64,000 nt of DNA from Desulfobacteraceae bacterium (GTDB lineage: Bacteria; Desulfobacterota; Desulfobacteria; Desulfobacterales; Desulfosalsimonadaceae), in contig JAABSH010000002.1 in the NCBI GenBank assembly GCA_011390465.1, forward strand, positions 1 to 64,000, in the 5' to 3' direction. Position 1 is the first letter of the stretch. Each line of letters begins with the position of its first letter. Made by a program: the position numbers and the translations under genes. Below the pieces are notes generated by a model that had not been told where the DNA came from, searched no databases, and was given only the letters and a program-made list of their open reading frames with translations. Of this stretch, positions 1-7,744 are shown piece by piece.

Positions 1-1208
1 GTCAGCATGTGAGAAGCCCGGTGACGGTGAGGACAGCAAATGTGACGGTGGACAAAGAACGGGTGATTATTGTTCTGACGGTTCCCAAGGGACTTGATAA
101 GCCGTATTTTGATAAAAACGGCGTCATCTGGATGAAAACAGGTTCCGACAAGCGCCGGGTGAACTCCAAAGAAGAACTCAGACGACTGTTTCAAAGCGTG
201 GATCTGCTTCATGCGGATGAGACCCCGACAAAGGCCGGCATTGATAAGCTTGATCGATTGCGGTTTAGAGATTTTCTAAAAGATATCTACAAAATTGATT
301 TGCCGGATCGCCCGGAAGAACTTTTAACACTGCTTCAAAATATGAATCTGGCATGTGATGGCGGGACATTGAATCTTGCCGGGGCACTTCTTTTTGCTGA
401 AAAACCGGAATGGATCAAGCCTGAATTTATGGTTAAGGCGGTTTCTTATCCGGGCCGTGACATTGCGGTTTCAAAATATCTGGACAGTGAAGATTTCTGC
501 GGACCCATGAAAAAGATTTTTGAAGGTTCTCTGGCATTTATCATGCGAAACCTGAAAAAAATTCAAGGCGATCAAAATGTGAATGCACCCGGTGTGCCTG
601 AAATTCCAGAGATTGTTTTTGAAGAACTGCTGGTAAATGCTTTGATTCACAGAGACTATTTTATCAGTGCGGTGATCCGGATATTCATTTTTGAAAACAG
701 AATCGAAATTATCAGCCCGGGACATCTGCCCAATAATTTGACCATCGAAAAAATAAGAACCGGTAATTCCAATATCAGAAATCCGATTCTGGCATCATTC
801 GTGGCTAAAAAGCTGCTTCCCTACCGGGGCCTTGGTTCCGGCATTCGCAGAGCGCTGGAAGAATGGCCTGATATTAAATTTATTGATGACCGGGATGGAT
901 GCACCTTTAAAGTGATTGTTCGCAGAGTCCGGCAGCAGGATGAACCTTTAAAAAAACCCGAAAAAACAACAGAACAGGATTTAAAGGTTCATTTGAAAGA
1001 TAAAATTGAACCTTTAAATGAACCTTTATCGGAGTTACAGGTTCAGATTATAAATTTTATCCGATCAAATCCTAAGGCTTCATATGAAGATTTAATGGCG
1101 GCACTGAGTAAAGGGCGTTCTACCATCATGCGAAATATTCAAAAATTAAAAGACGCGGGGCTTGTTTCTCGTATCGGATCTAAAAAAACCGGATATTGGA
1201 AAGTTTAA
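1..1208 (+). CDS. AlbA_2/HATPase-type regulator with C-terminal winged helix (5' end outside window)
   Basis: The frame is open from the first bases and the visible protein begins inside a domain, so the true start lies upstream. GTG at position 9 is only the first in-window start-like codon. The first 80 residues fit the end of an AlbA_2 (Schlafen-like) domain: a VPKGLDKPYF segment followed by IWMKTGSDKRR. Around residues 205-300 comes a RecG-C/HATPase_c_4-like region with ELLVNALIHRDYF, RIEIISPGHLP and a GLGSGI loop. The last 60 residues look like a winged helix (SYEDLMAALSKGRSTIMRNIQKL). Proteins of this build are DNA-binding regulators and often sit inside BREX and restriction loci; the next gene here is a brxL remnant. 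A regulatory role is family inference. Confidence 0.8.
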   Translation, partial: QHVRSPVTVRTANVTVDKERVIIVLTVPKGLDKPYFDKNGVIWMKTGSDKRRVNSKEELRRLFQSVDLLHADETPTKAGIDKLDRLRFRDFLKDIYKIDLPDRPEELLTLLQNMNLACDGGTLNLAGALLFAEKPEWIKPEFMVKAVSYPGRDIAVSKYLDSEDFCGPMKKIFEGSLAFIMRNLKKIQGDQNVNAPGVPEIPEIVFEELLVNALIHRDYFISAVIRIFIFENRIEIISPGHLPNNLTIEKIRTGNSNIRNPILASFVAKKLLPYRGLGSGIRRALEEWPDIKFIDDRDGCTFKVIVRRVRQQDEPLKKPEKTTEQDLKVHLKDKIEPLNEPLSELQVQIINFIRSNPKASYEDLMAALSKGRSTIMRNIQKLKDAGLVSRIGSKKTGYWKV

Positions 1209-1217
1209 AACAAATAA

Positions 1218-1336
1218 GCGATCAGCTATCAGTCTTCAGCTGTCAGCCAAAAAAGCTAACTGATAGCTGATAACTGATAACTGATAACTGATAACTGAAA
1301 GCTGATCGCTGATCGCTGATAACTGAAAGCTGACAA
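1218..1336. repeat. short tandem repeat, ctgataact/agctga units
   Basis: The spacer between the regulator and the brxL remnant is almost wholly degenerate 6-10 base units: ctgataact repeated about four times, then gctgatc and ctgaaagc variants. Reverse-complement units (tcagc, ttcagctgtc) lie at its left edge, so it can fold back. The unit agctga recurs in the repeat near 21.4 kb, which suggests a dispersed family. The TTG start of the next frame sits directly at its end. Confidence 0.7.
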
Positions 1337-1337
1337 C

Positions 1338-3177
1338 TTGAAAAATCTTGACCAGAAAATTAATGACCATTTTTCCGGGCTGGTGGTTCGGAAGGATCTT
1401 GTAAAGACGGTGAAAGGAAATGCCATTGTGCCGTCATATGTTCTGGAATATCTGCTGGGTCAATACTGCGCAACCAATGATGAAGCCACCATTCAATCCG
1501 GAATTGAAACCGTTAAGGAGATTTTGAGCAAGCATTATGTTCATAGAAACGAGGCTGGGCTGGTCCGCTCCACCATTAAGGAAAAAGGTCGTCATAAGGT
1601 GATTGATAGAATCAGCGTGGCCTTAAATGACAAGACAGATGCTTACGAGGCGACATTCTCGAATCTCGGCATAAAAAAAGTGCTGGTTGATTCCGCAACC
1701 ATAAAGGCCCATCCCAAACTGCTTGTCAGTGGTGTCTGGTGCATTGCGGACCTGGAATATTATCATACCGACGACAAAAACAGCAGCCCGTGGATTCTCA
1801 CTTCGCTCAAGCCGATCCAGATATCGCATTTTGATTATGAAAGATATGCTGAGGCCCGAAAGAAATTCACTACTGAGGAATGGATTGATCTGCTGCTGCA
1901 AAGTATTGGATTTAATCCCGAGATGTTTGGTAAAAGAAGCAAACTGACTCAGTTGGCAAGGCTGATCCCTTTTTGTGAGCGCAATTACAACCTGATTGAA
2001 CTTGGCCCCAAAGGGACCGGGAAATCCCACATCTATTCCGAATTTTCTCCCCATGGGATGCTGATTTCAGGCGGAGAGGTCACAGCTCCCAAACTATTTG
2101 TTTCAAATAGCCCCCCATACAGAATAGGCCTTGTTGGTTACTGGGATGTGGTGGCTTTTGATGAATTTGCCGGAAAGAAAAAGAAAGCAAACAAAGCGCT
2201 GGTTGATATCCTGAAAAATTACATGGCCAATAAGTCCTTTTCCCGAGGTATTGAAACCCTTGGGGCTGAGGCATCCATGGTTTTTGTGGGAAACACCAGG
2301 CACACCCTGCCATATATGCTCAAGCACCGCGACCTGTTTGATGAATTGCCGGAACAAAACTTTTTCCGGTTTTATGAAAATATTGTTTCCCCAAGGCTGC
2401 GCCGTACAAAAAGAGATCGAGGAAATCCTGCAATTTTCCATCGAAGGCCGGAAGCGAGTAAAAGATCAGTTGATGCGTATCGACACCACATATGCGGATG
2501 TTCATTTCGCATACAAGGACCAGGCCGGGAAATCATATACGGTAAAAGCGCTGGAAGAACTGCAATACCCTCAGTATTTTAAATCAAGTGATGGTAAGGA
2601 AGCGGAAACAGATGCTGAAGCACAGGATGAAGCCCCAAAAGCAACAGAAGCTGATGCCTCACAAGAAGAAGCAGAATTAAAAGAACAGCACCTGACGTTT
2701 CAGGAGAATCAGCGCAATGTTTCATTTGACAAGATTCTTGGGCCGTATCTCAAAGGGGCTAAAAAGATTACGTTAACAGATCCCTACATCCGGATATTTT
2801 TTCAGATCAGAAACCTGATGGAATTTATGGAAACCCTGGTCAAAATTAAGCAGGACGAAGATGAGATCGCCGTCCACCTGATTACCACAGAAGATGATTT
2901 TAAAAATATCCAGCAGCAGGAATTCTTTGAAAAAATCAAGGAATCCAGCGCAACCGTCGGTATCGACTTTACCTATGAATTTGCAGAATTCGGCAAAATT
3001 CATGCCCGCCACATTGTCACTGATCACGGCTGGAAAATCCTGCTGGACCGCGGACTTGATATTTTCCAGCATTATGAAATGAACGACCAGTTCACCTTTG
3101 CAAACCGCCTCCAGAAATTCAGATCCTGCAAAGCCTTTGAAGTGACTTTTTTGAGGAATGATGGGGAGGGGGCGTGA
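1338..3177 (+). pseudogene. brxL: brxL remnant (BREX Lon-like ATPase) with MITD1-like C-terminal domain
   Basis: Residues 1-340 of the first frame (TTG start at 1338) match the BrxL amino-terminal and AAA region: KKVLVDSATIKAHPKLLVSGVW, a Walker A ELGPKGTGKSHIY, a SGGEVTAPKLF segment, VGYWDVVAFDEFAG and MVFVGNTRH. After DLFDELPEQ, near 2355-2365, homology jumps to another frame (FMKILFPQG, then EEILQFSIEGRKRVKDQL), which is the BrxL carboxy-terminal part. The intervening 80-100 or so residues expected in the family are missing, so an internal deletion has also shifted the frame. After an acidic linker, roughly the last 150 residues resemble the phospholipase D-like C-terminal domain of eukaryotic MITD1 (GPYL, DPYIR, GWKILLDRGLDIF). 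In type I BREX, BrxL is an AAA+ partner needed for phage defence. This copy is probably inactive. Confidence 0.8.
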
Positions 3178-3184
3178 GTTATAA

Positions 3185-3355
3185 GGCCAATGCTGTTCCT
3201 TCCGTAAAAAATGGAAACAAAAGCACTTTGCCGCCGGCGTTGACCGTTCTATCATTGAAAAAGGCGCTCAGATGCTGGATTTGGAATTAAATGATCTGAT
3301 TGTGGATGTGATTGCCGGAATGCAGGAAATTGCTGAAGATATTGATTTGAAGTGA
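3185..3355 (+). pseudogene. C-terminal fragment of an HD-domain phosphohydrolase
   Basis: A short open frame encodes KWKQKHFAAGVDRSIIEKG followed by AQMLDLELNDLIVDVIAGMQ and a stop. This is the usual carboxy-terminal stretch of bacterial HD-domain phosphohydrolases, where an AxGVDRxxIExGA segment precedes a helix ending in GMQ. The catalytic HD core is absent and there is no start codon at the 5' edge, where a stop lies at 3182. It begins 8 bases after the brxL remnant ends, so it is likely debris left by a deletion. The function is lost; the assignment rests only on this tail. Confidence 0.5.
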
Positions 3356-3383
3356 ATACCGTCAATAAAGGAGTGCCGGCCCC

Positions 3384-3766
3384 ATGGCCCTGACCAAAAA
3401 AACCATAATAGAAAAAATCATTGAAGAAACAAAACTGAGCAAGGAAAAATTCACTGATTCTGTTGAAGCCATCATTGAAATTATGAAATCTGCCATGGAA
3501 TCCGGGGATGATGTTTTTATCAGTGGATTTAGAAAAATCTGTGTAAAAGAAAAAAAGAAAAAGATACCCGAAAAGGCAGAGATCCTGCCACCATTGATGA
3601 TATGATGTTGCCGGCAAAAAAGGTGGTGACGTTTAAGTGTTCAGGGAAGTTAAGGGATCAGATGAATGGGAAGAAGCATTCGTGTTTTATGGGTTTTGGA
3701 AGGTTTTGCTCCAAACAAATCCGCTGGTCCGTCCACCAAAATACAAGCCATTTTCTGAACTCTTAA
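3384..3766 (+). pseudogene. IHF/HU-family DNA-binding protein, frameshifted
   Basis: ATG at 3384 follows a clear AAAGGAG. The first 55 residues match the IHF alpha type (MALTKKTIIEKIIEETKLSK, then DVFISGFRKICVKEK). In an A-rich run at about 3543-3562 the frame is lost and a stop follows at 3603-3605. In another frame the family's second half continues (GRDPAT, MMLPAKKVVTFKCSGKLRD) and stays open to 3766. One missing A in the homopolymer would restore a full-length protein. IHF/HU proteins bend DNA. The A runs make a sequencing error possible, but neighbouring decay favours a true mutation. The frame is also open past the usual family end. Confidence 0.75.
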
Positions 3767-3767
3767 T

Positions 3768-4187
3768 ATGAATGATACCATTAAAAGGGTAAAAAAAATG
3801 ACGAACAAAGATATTCCTTTCGATTATTACGGCTGGTGGCGCATTATCGAGACATCCCGGTGGGCGAACGAATATATCGACATCCTTGGTACAGCGCTTA
3901 TTTCGCTTACGGGTTATGGTGATAAACTGCGCCTTTTTGCGCTTCTTGCGCATGTGAACTGCTATCCCACAAAAACAGGCGTATCATTTACATGGGAAGG
4001 GGCTTGGGAGTATGACCCTGTCAATGGAACAGGAAATGTGAAACTCCGCAAGGATGGGCGTCTTTCAGGCAAAATCAGGATAAAAGGCGGAGATCAAAGT
4101 TCTTTTATTGCAGAAAAATCTGAGGAACCGGAAGCGTCTATACCAGAACCACCAAGTTACCGTGATAAATGGCGACGCAAGTGGTAA
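3768..4187 (+). CDS. conserved hypothetical protein (YGWWRIIETSRW family)
   Basis: This 139-residue protein has a compact first half rich in aromatic and hydrophobic residues (YYGWWRIIETSRW, DILGTALISLTGYGD) and a charged, proline-containing tail (PEPPSYRDKWRRKW). I recall similar unnamed proteins in anaerobic delta-type bacteria but know no function. A second start, ATG at 3798, has a better AAAGGG signal 8 bases upstream and would remove ten lysine-rich residues. No signal peptide or convincing membrane segment is visible. It follows the IHF remnant directly and lies in an island of decayed genes, but its own frame is intact. Confidence 0.6.
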   Translation: MNDTIKRVKKMTNKDIPFDYYGWWRIIETSRWANEYIDILGTALISLTGYGDKLRLFALLAHVNCYPTKTGVSFTWEGAWEYDPVNGTGNVKLRKDGRLSGKIRIKGGDQSSFIAEKSEEPEASIPEPPSYRDKWRRKW

Positions 4188-4264
4188 ACGTGATCAGATA
4201 ATTTAGGATGGTGATAATGTCAATGGAAAGAAAATATCAATTCGGTTTTAAGTAAGGAATACGT

Positions 4265-4507
4265 GTGACAACAAAGCAAAAAAATGATTTATTCTTTGAA
4301 AAGCAATGCCCAAAATGCGGTCAGCGAATACGAATTCCTAAGAACATCGGGGGAATGCTTATGGCCTGCCCTTCATGTGGGAAAAAGTTTTACTCAGATT
4401 TTAAAATGGGTGATGTCAAAAGAAATTTGCATAGGGGAATCTTAACAATTATATTTGAGATGCCTTATAAAATTATGATGCGTATCTGGAGATATTTTTT
4501 TTCATAA
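4265..4507 (+). CDS. small zinc-ribbon protein
   Basis: The 80-residue product starts at GTG. It carries two CxxC knuckles, CPKCGQRIRIP and CPSCGKKFYSD, about 20 residues apart: the shape of the MJ0042/zinc-ribbon motif found at the head of many bacterial proteins. The remaining part is basic, then hydrophobic and aromatic (IMMRIWRYFFS), so it may contact the membrane. Nothing is visible that assigns a role. It could also be the detached head of a longer protein. The 77 bases upstream hold only a 12-codon frame and a weak ribosome site. Confidence 0.5.
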   Translation: MTTKQKNDLFFEKQCPKCGQRIRIPKNIGGMLMACPSCGKKFYSDFKMGDVKRNLHRGILTIIFEMPYKIMMRIWRYFFS

Positions 4508-4753
4508 ACGACTTTGTTTGAGTTCCAGCGAAAATTTGCAGCGGCCAGGTTTAGCCGATTGCTAATGATTTTTATAAAAATAAGTTAAAAAAATACAAAG
4601 GGAAAAATCCGGAGAAGATTTATTCATCCCTGACAAGCTGAAAATGCACTCCCGCATAAGCAATTATGGCGGAAACGCATTTTCCTTGTATATGCGGCAA
4701 CCGCGACAATCGCTCAATTTAGGTGTAAATCAATTTTTAATAGGAGCCCATCG

Positions 4754-5521
4754 ATGAAGCGCACTGCTTACCAGATCAAAATCAAATCATGTTTATCAGC
4801 CATATGTCTTGCCATTTTTTTTCTGGTTGTTTCAAATACCGTTTACGCGGGAAATTTTTTTGAGGAAGCATTACAAGTTTTTAGCGGTTCTGGAGAAAAC
4901 AAAGGTTCCGGGGACCTCACTGCTGGTGAAATAGGCGATGCTTTTAAAGAAGCCCTCCGTATCGGATCAAACAATGTGGTCAGCCAATTAGGTCAAGAAG
5001 ACGGATTTAATACTGATCCAGCTATCCATATTCCATTACCGGAACAATTTAAAATCGTTAAAACCTCACTGGATAAAATCGGTATGGCGTTTCTGGTGGA
5101 AGAACTGGAATTAAAGCTCAACCGGGCCGCAGAACAGGCAACTCCAAAGGCCAAGGAACTTTTTCTCCAGTCAATTAAAGAAATGACATTTGACGATATT
5201 ATGAATATCTATAACGGCCCCGAGGATTCAGCAACGCAGTATTTTCAGGGAAAAATGTCACAATCCCTGGCCACGGAAATGAAGCCGATTATTGATAACA
5301 GTTTATCACAGGTAGGTGCGGTAAAAACCTATGATGATGTGATCTCTAACTATAAATCCATACCGTTTGTTCCTGATATCAAGGCGAATCTGACCAATTA
5401 TGTGACACAGAAAGGCATGGATGGCATTTTTCATTATATGGCCAAAGAAGAAGCCGCGATTCGGGAAAATCCTGCTAAACAGACCACGGAATTGCTGAAG
5501 CGGGTATTTGGGGAAAAATAA
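4754..5521 (+). CDS. DUF4197 family exported protein
   Basis: The product is 255 residues with a classical signal peptide: basic start, hydrophobic core at about residues 13-27, probable cleavage after VYA near residue 32. The mature part fits the DUF4197 family: GDAFKEALRIGSNNVVSQLG near the start, IPLPEQFK, LEELELKLNRAAEQA-like helices and a terminal TTELLKRVFGEK. The family is periplasmic or lipid-facing in Gram-negative bacteria and has no established function. A ribosome site (TAGGAGCC) lies 8 bases before the ATG. It is the best preserved gene of this island and stands alone; 246 bases without an evident gene lie upstream. Confidence 0.8.
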   Translation: MKRTAYQIKIKSCLSAICLAIFFLVVSNTVYAGNFFEEALQVFSGSGENKGSGDLTAGEIGDAFKEALRIGSNNVVSQLGQEDGFNTDPAIHIPLPEQFKIVKTSLDKIGMAFLVEELELKLNRAAEQATPKAKELFLQSIKEMTFDDIMNIYNGPEDSATQYFQGKMSQSLATEMKPIIDNSLSQVGAVKTYDDVISNYKSIPFVPDIKANLTNYVTQKGMDGIFHYMAKEEAAIRENPAKQTTELLKRVFGEK

Positions 5522-5851
5522 TCCAAAATAACAATAAGTTTATCTGAGTCAGGACATTACAATCTTTATTAAAAGGGCTTCTCATGTCTATTTTTTCACC
5601 AATAACCAGATTGTTTTTTGCCGGGTTGCTGCGACTGATAAAGCCGGCCCCGGGTGGATCTTGAGCCGGCGCTTCAAAAGACGCGGCCGGGCGCTGTGAA
5701 ATACCGTCAAAAAAGAGTTCAAAAGATTCTTGAAGTGGACACAAGCCGGAAAATTCGGTTGGCGGCGATCGTGGCCGTTTTGGATTCTTTAACGTCTCGG
5801 CGTGGCAGCCGTGGCGATTTATCGCAAACTGTTAAATCGCTTGTTGCCGCC
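5522..5851. other. 330-base stretch without a supported gene
   Basis: The stretch holds a 26-codon frame from 5584 and a longer open frame from 5654 that runs into the antisense of the toxin gene. Neither has a recognisable protein pattern or a good ribosome site. The translation of the second is basic and low in structure cues. It may be debris of a lost gene. I see no palindrome or RNA element here. Confidence 0.4.
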
Positions 5852-6109
5852 TCAGCGATATACATCTTTCCGGTGGCCGACTTTAATCACCCATACCGTA
5901 AGCGCGTTATCCCGGATTGAATATACGATCCGATAATTTCCTTGCCGAACACGGTATAATTCATGGCCTGTGAGTTTTTCGCAGCCCATAGGACGGGGGC
6001 CCTTGCCTAGCTGCTCTATTCGGGAAAGGATTTTTTTCAGGTCGGTTTTGGGAACCTTTCTGAGATCTTTCCAAACCGATTCCCTGAAAAATATCTCATA
6101 TCCGACCAT
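5852..6109 (-). CDS. RelE/ParE-superfamily toxin
   Basis: The 85-residue basic protein has the RelE fold signature: a FFRESVWKDLRKVPK start, a helix with ILSRIEQLGKGP, GCEKLTGHELYRVRQGNYRIVYSI in the central strands and VIKVGHRKDVYR at the end. RelE-type toxins usually cleave mRNA at the ribosome; the RxGxYRIVY and HRxxVY elements fit that class, though the ParE (gyrase) type cannot be excluded. It overlaps the upstream antitoxin gene by 14 bases, which implies translational coupling from the shared promoter. No toxin-specific start signal is visible beyond the overlap. Confidence 0.85.
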   Translation of the reverse strand: MVGYEIFFRESVWKDLRKVPKTDLKKILSRIEQLGKGPRPMGCEKLTGHELYRVRQGNYRIVYSIRDNALTVWVIKVGHRKDVYR

Positions 6110-6329
6110 TTTTTTTCAGCCTTTTCAGCATTTCAGAAAAGCTGATCAGCGGCTCTTTCGCCCTTTCCTCGAAAGCGGCTATATCCTCTGCGTCTTCTGA
6201 AAGTGCTGCCTTGACAGCTTCATTGACAAGAGTGGAAATTGATTTAGATGTTTCTATTGATTTTAATTTCAGGGCTTTGTGGATAACGGGGTCGAAATAA
6301 ACGGTCGCCCGTTTTGCTGGTGTTGCCAT
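6096..6329 (-). CDS. ribbon-helix-helix antitoxin
   Basis: The 77-residue product begins ATPAKRATVYFDPVIHKALK, a ribbon-helix-helix (CopG-like) strand and helix, followed by ISTLVNEAVKAALSEDAED. The acidic and then amphipathic second half (EERAKEPLISFSEMLKRL) is the likely toxin-binding part. A strong GGAGGTGAC ribosome site precedes the ATG. RHH antitoxins neutralise the toxin and repress their own promoter as dimers; the palindromes directly upstream suit that role. The antitoxin-first order and 14-base overlap with the toxin are typical of such pairs. Confidence 0.85.
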   Translation of the reverse strand: MATPAKRATVYFDPVIHKALKLKSIETSKSISTLVNEAVKAALSEDAEDIAAFEERAKEPLISFSEMLKRLKKNGRI

Positions 6330-6352
6330 ATGTCACCTCCAATATACATGGC

Positions 6353-6381
6353 ACTATAACGTCATGACGTTTGGACGTCAA
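6353..6381 (-). promoter_or_regulatory. toxin-antitoxin promoter with operator in the spacer
   Basis: On the minus strand TTGACG (6376-6381) and TATAGT (6353-6358) are separated by exactly 17 bases. The perfect palindrome acgtcatgacgt (6359-6370) fills the spacer, and gacgtc (6374-6379) overlaps the -35 box. Repeated acgtc half-sites beside a ribbon-helix-helix gene are the expected autoregulatory operator. From 6382 to 6643 I see no gene or other element. Confidence 0.75.
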
Positions 6382-6643
6382 TGATAAAATCGTTAGACAG
6401 CTGACGTTCCGGCTCACTTGACGAAGGGGCTTGCAGAAACTACCCAAATGCCAAAGCCTTTGTTTAAACAAAATTTTTCAAAAATTCCTCGGCCCCTGTG
6501 TTCACATAGAGCCGGTTGATGGGCAAGATAAGTCTGGTTACTTCACTTGACTGAAGCCGGGATACTCTGGCTTGCAGTGATGTTGCAACAAATTGTTTTT
6601 TTGCGATCCTCTATACGCTGCGGGAGAAAACAGCCTTTGAAAA

Positions 6644-7471
6644 TTATATCTCTTCTGCCGGCGCAGCCGAATCCTCCAAATCCCCGGAAACCGCGGAATC
6701 CCGGCAGGAATTATCCGCCAAAAGTTTTCGCTCCTCCATTTTGGCTTCAATTACCAGGCGGTCCCGGTTTTTCTGGATGTCTGCCTGACGGCGGATGATT
6801 TCCAGACGGGTTTTATACGCCAGCCAGGTTCTCATCATCAAATAGCCCCCCGCAAATACCAGGATGCCCAGAAATACCCATTTGAATTCCACAACGGTCT
6901 GGTATCCGATTTTCCCCGCGTAAGACAGAAGATCCGGAATCATCCACAACAAAAAGACCATGACCAGGATCACCGCGCCCAGCGCGTAAATATTCAGCCG
7001 GCCCAGAGTGGAAAAAAACTTTTCAAACCGGTTTTCGCCAAAATTTATCCCTGTTCGGTCCGGGTTCCGGCTTTTTGCGGGGGGATCGGGTTTGGCCAGA
7101 AAAATATCAGAAAATATCCGGACAATGAAGGCCACAAACAAGATCAGCACCAGGGGGATGCCGATGGAAAGGGCGATCCACGTCCGGGTAGGGAAATCAT
7201 TTTCTATCACCGCCCGGGTCAGCACATAGCCTTGTTCCTGAAAGTCCTCAATGCCGGAGAGGTTTTTGAATTCATTGATATGGTTTTCATCATACACATC
7301 TTCATAGACAAGGATGCCTTTTGCGTCGTGAATCTTAAGAATATGCCGGTTGCCGGAAAATCCCGCGCACACCATGAGGATGCCGATTTCCAGCACCACA
7401 AACATGAAAATAATAAAAAAAAGTCCCGGGACGCGCGCATCCAACAGATCAATGAATTTCGTGCCGCTCAC
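6644..7471 (-). CDS. hypothetical membrane protein, four predicted transmembrane segments
   Basis: The 275-residue product starts at GTG with only a weak, distant purine-rich signal. Hydrophobic segments are visible near residues 15-37, 95-117, 155-177 and 193-211. Between the first two lies a soluble loop of about 55 residues with ILKIHDAKGILVYEDVYDEN. The end is a long charged helix (RLEIIRRQADIQKNRDRLVIEAKMEERK) that probably forms a cytoplasmic coiled coil. I do not recognise a family. It is isolated between a toxin-antitoxin pair and the palindromic element, so neighbours give no clue. Confidence 0.6.
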   Translation of the reverse strand: MSGTKFIDLLDARVPGLFFIIFMFVVLEIGILMVCAGFSGNRHILKIHDAKGILVYEDVYDENHINEFKNLSGIEDFQEQGYVLTRAVIENDFPTRTWIALSIGIPLVLILFVAFIVRIFSDIFLAKPDPPAKSRNPDRTGINFGENRFEKFFSTLGRLNIYALGAVILVMVFLLWMIPDLLSYAGKIGYQTVVEFKWVFLGILVFAGGYLMMRTWLAYKTRLEIIRRQADIQKNRDRLVIEAKMEERKLLADNSCRDSAVSGDLEDSAAPAEEI

Positions 7472-7567
7472 GATATGTTTTTTATCCTTTTCCGAACAAA
7501 TAAAAATTATAATAAGGAAAGAGAGACCAGCACAATAAAAAAATTGTGAGCATTAAACCTGCAACCC

Positions 7568-7690
7568 AATGTCGTTAACTTAAGCGGTTTCAATGTAGGG
7601 GAGGGGTTTACCCCCTCCCGCGAAAAAGGCGACCCATGCCGGGAGGGGATAAACCCCTCCCCTACGCATATGGCCTAAGTTAATGACATT
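7568..7690. repeat. MITE-like palindromic element
   Basis: The 123 bases form an imperfect inverted repeat. The outer arms are 7568-7582 and 7676-7690 (taagttaatgacatt at the right end). Inside are two copies of a gtaggggaggggttta-like block in opposite orientation, each of which can itself form a hairpin (ggggagggg/ccccctccc). The direct repeat acctgcaacc flanks the element at 7557-7566 and 7692-7701, which could be a target duplication; more copies of ctgcaacc follow on the right. There is no coding capacity, so any movement would need a transposase elsewhere. Confidence 0.65.
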
Positions 7691-7744
7691 GACCTGCAAC
7701 CTGCAACCTGTGACACCGTTATTGCGGATTCACAGGAGCAAAGG

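Noticed and set aside
1218-1336. CRISPR-like array
   Set aside because: Units are 6-10 bases, contiguous and degenerate, with no spacers of constant length.
5654-5920. 88-codon plus-strand frame
   Set aside because: No ribosome site, no recognisable protein, and its end is antisense to the toxin gene.
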